From: Oenococcus kitaharae DSM 17330
GTDB lineage: Bacteria > Bacillota > Bacilli > Lactobacillales > Lactobacillaceae
DNA: 64,000 nucleotides
NCBI RefSeq assembly: GCF_000241055.1
Contig: NZ_CM001398.1
Location: forward strand, 186,001-250,000
Direction of reading: 5' to 3'
Shown here: one piece after another, positions 62,836-64,000 of the stretch
Layout: each line of letters opens with the position of its first letter
How positions within the stretch are numbered: position 1 is the stretch's first letter
Translations under genes and position numbers: made by a program
The notes under the pieces: model-generated
Told to the model about the DNA's origin: nothing
The model's database searches: none
Seen by the model: only the letters and a program-made list of their open reading frames with translations

Positions 62836-63693
62836 ATGAATATTGTCCAAGAACTGGAAAAACATCGCCACTTCAATAACTCAGAAATTACGATTGCAAA
62901 TTATGTCTTACAGAATAAAGACAAGGTATTGGATATGTCAATCCAAGAACTCGCCAAGGCAACTTACACCTCAACATCAACAATTGTCAGGTTATGTCGA
63001 AAAATAGGTTTAAAAGGTTACCAGCAGTTCAAAATCACGTTATCTGCTAATTTACAAGACAAATTTGAAGAAATAGCTAGTGTCAATGCTGATTTTCCTT
63101 TTACAAATCAGGATTCTAACTTAGATATTTCAAAAAAAATCTTGGAATTATCTCGCGAATCCATGGAAAGTACCTATCAACTGCTTTCAAACGAGGCTTT
63201 GGCAAATACTGTGCAGATGATTCTTCAAGGGAAAAGAGTGGCAATATTTGCATCCGGTGATACCTATATCGATGCACTGGCTTTTCAGAATGACTTAATG
63301 AAAATACATCTAAATATGTTAATGTCCACAATACCCTCTGAAGATTTGCAACTTGCTTTAACTTTAGATAAAAACGATTGTGCCATCATTATTTCGTATA
63401 GTGGGGAAAATAAAAATTTGGTGCGTTTAATCAAGATACTCAAAAGCAGCGCCTCGAAAATAATCGCAATTAGTGCCAAACGCGACTCGTCTATCGCAAA
63501 GCTGAGCGATATTGTTCTACCGATATTTAAAAAAGAAGATCCATCTATCAAATTTTCTACTTTTTCATCACAAGTAGCCATTAAATATGTTCTGAGCGTT
63601 TTGTTTTCCTGTATTTTTGCAAGTAATTTTGAAGAAAATAGCCGACAAAGAATTAAAACAGAAACAATTCTGTTAGACACTCGGTTTAGATAA
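62836..63693 (+). CDS. RpiR-family transcription regulator
   Basis: A 285-residue regulator with an N-terminal HTH_6 domain (about 1-77; SIQELAKATYTSTSTIVRLC) and a SIS sugar-phosphate domain (about 110-250; RVAIFASGDTYIDALAF, AIIISYSGENKNLV). It should sense a phosphorylated sugar and control the divergent PTS operon. AAAGGAG precedes the ATG. Confidence 0.92.
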   Translation: MNIVQELEKHRHFNNSEITIANYVLQNKDKVLDMSIQELAKATYTSTSTIVRLCRKIGLKGYQQFKITLSANLQDKFEEIASVNADFPFTNQDSNLDISKKILELSRESMESTYQLLSNEALANTVQMILQGKRVAIFASGDTYIDALAFQNDLMKIHLNMLMSTIPSEDLQLALTLDKNDCAIIISYSGENKNLVRLIKILKSSASKIIAISAKRDSSIAKLSDIVLPIFKKEDPSIKFSTFSSQVAIKYVLSVLFSCIFASNFEENSRQRIKTETILLDTRFR

Positions 63694-63750
63694 AAAAATC
63701 TCACTCGGCTTGACTCACTGTTGAACTAGCATTACAACTATTGATGAAAA

Positions 63751-64000
63751 TTAGACTCGTGTCATCAACAGCACGCACTCCACATGCATGGTCTGCGGGA
63801 ACTGATCAATCGGCTGTACAGGTTTGGCCACTTGATAACCTTGCTGCCTAAGCAAAACGACATCGCGTACCAAAGTGGCCGGGTTGCAGGAAACATAGAC
63901 AAATTTTTTCGGCTGCATCTGGCCAACGGCCTCGATCAGTTCTGGTGAAAGGCCCTTTCTTGGCGGGTCAACAAAGACCACATCCGGGCGAATACCGGCC
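63751..64000 (-). CDS. 23S rRNA (uracil-5-)-methyltransferase, C-terminal fragment (RlmD/RumA family)
   Basis: The last 82 or so residues of a TrmA/RlmD-type SAM methyltransferase; the gene continues past the window. VVFVDPPRKGLS holds the SAM-binding DPPR motif, YVSCNPATLVRD holds the catalytic Cys, and MHVECVLLM is the usual ending. Confidence 0.92.
   Translation of the reverse strand, partial: AGIRPDVVFVDPPRKGLSPELIEAVGQMQPKKFVYVSCNPATLVRDVVLLRQQGYQVAKPVQPIDQFPQTMHVECVLLMTRV

Overview
The window looks like chromosome of a low-to-moderate GC lactic acid bacterium. I favour the Leuconostoc/Oenococcus/Fructobacillus side of Lactobacillaceae, at family level only. Reasons: oppDFBCA gene order, mannose-class PTS, CcpA-type cre sites, a T-box leader, D-2-hydroxyacid dehydrogenases and CopY/CopB copper control. 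Most genes are on the minus strand. I see no insertion sequences, CRISPR array, prophage block, rRNA or replication origin.

Layout. 0-9 kb: edge of an amino-acid ABC ATPase, a heterodimeric ABC exporter, then the mannose PTS operon (IIAB-IIC-IID, DUF956 protein, mannose-6-P isomerase) behind a promoter whose -35 is inside a cre site. 8.7-11.7 kb: tRNA-Pro(CGG), a KimA-type K+ importer, a membrane-anchored cyclophilin. 11.7-17.6 kb: oppDFBCA. 17.7-19.8 kb: AEC transporter and D-2-hydroxyacid dehydrogenase. 19.9-24.9 kb: murF-cshA-acpS-alr-mazF, with mazF lacking an antitoxin gene. 25-29 kb: MFS exporter, a permease/binding-protein fusion of the OpuB/EgtU type with no ATPase beside it, TMEM175 channel, UspA. 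29-32 kb: copY-copB and an NAD(P)-binding protein. 32.5-37 kb: enolase, MsmK/UgpC ATPase, a divergent triosephosphate isomerase, a Gtf3-like glycosyltransferase. 37-42 kb: murB, CPA1 antiporter, cdaA, cdaR and an unknown 102-aa protein. 42-49.7 kb: exoA, telA with membrane and small partners, amidase, DnaQ-like exonuclease, tsaE, and a T-box-controlled amino-acid ABC transporter, probably for histidine. 49.9-54.8 kb: LacI-controlled sugar-acid operon. 54.9-58.7 kb: nucleoside hydrolase, racemase, DUF1801 protein, SDR, VOC protein. 58.7-63.7 kb: divergent RpiR regulator and a fructose-class PTS operon with a Gfo/Idh oxidoreductase and an odd alpha/beta hydrolase. Right edge: end of a 23S rRNA uracil methyltransferase.

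Themes. K+/c-di-AMP homeostasis is represented by kimA, a TMEM175 channel, cdaA-cdaR and a CPA1 antiporter. Carbon control repeats one design: at man, msmK/ugpC and fructose-PTS promoters the cre ends in the -35 hexamer, 17 bp from the -10. The most unusual signal is a set of genes (kimA, uspA, copY, tsaE best; several weaker) with a -10 hexamer 5-9 nt upstream of ATG and no Shine-Dalgarno, suggesting leaderless or near-leaderless mRNAs. Other oddities: a murB whose N-terminus is in frame but has no usable start codon, a triosephosphate isomerase lacking a conserved segment, an alpha/beta hydrolase with Thr as nucleophile, a CopY hook with Met replacing Cys, and extracytoplasmic proteins without lipobox cysteines. 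I did not find a clearly new multi-gene system.
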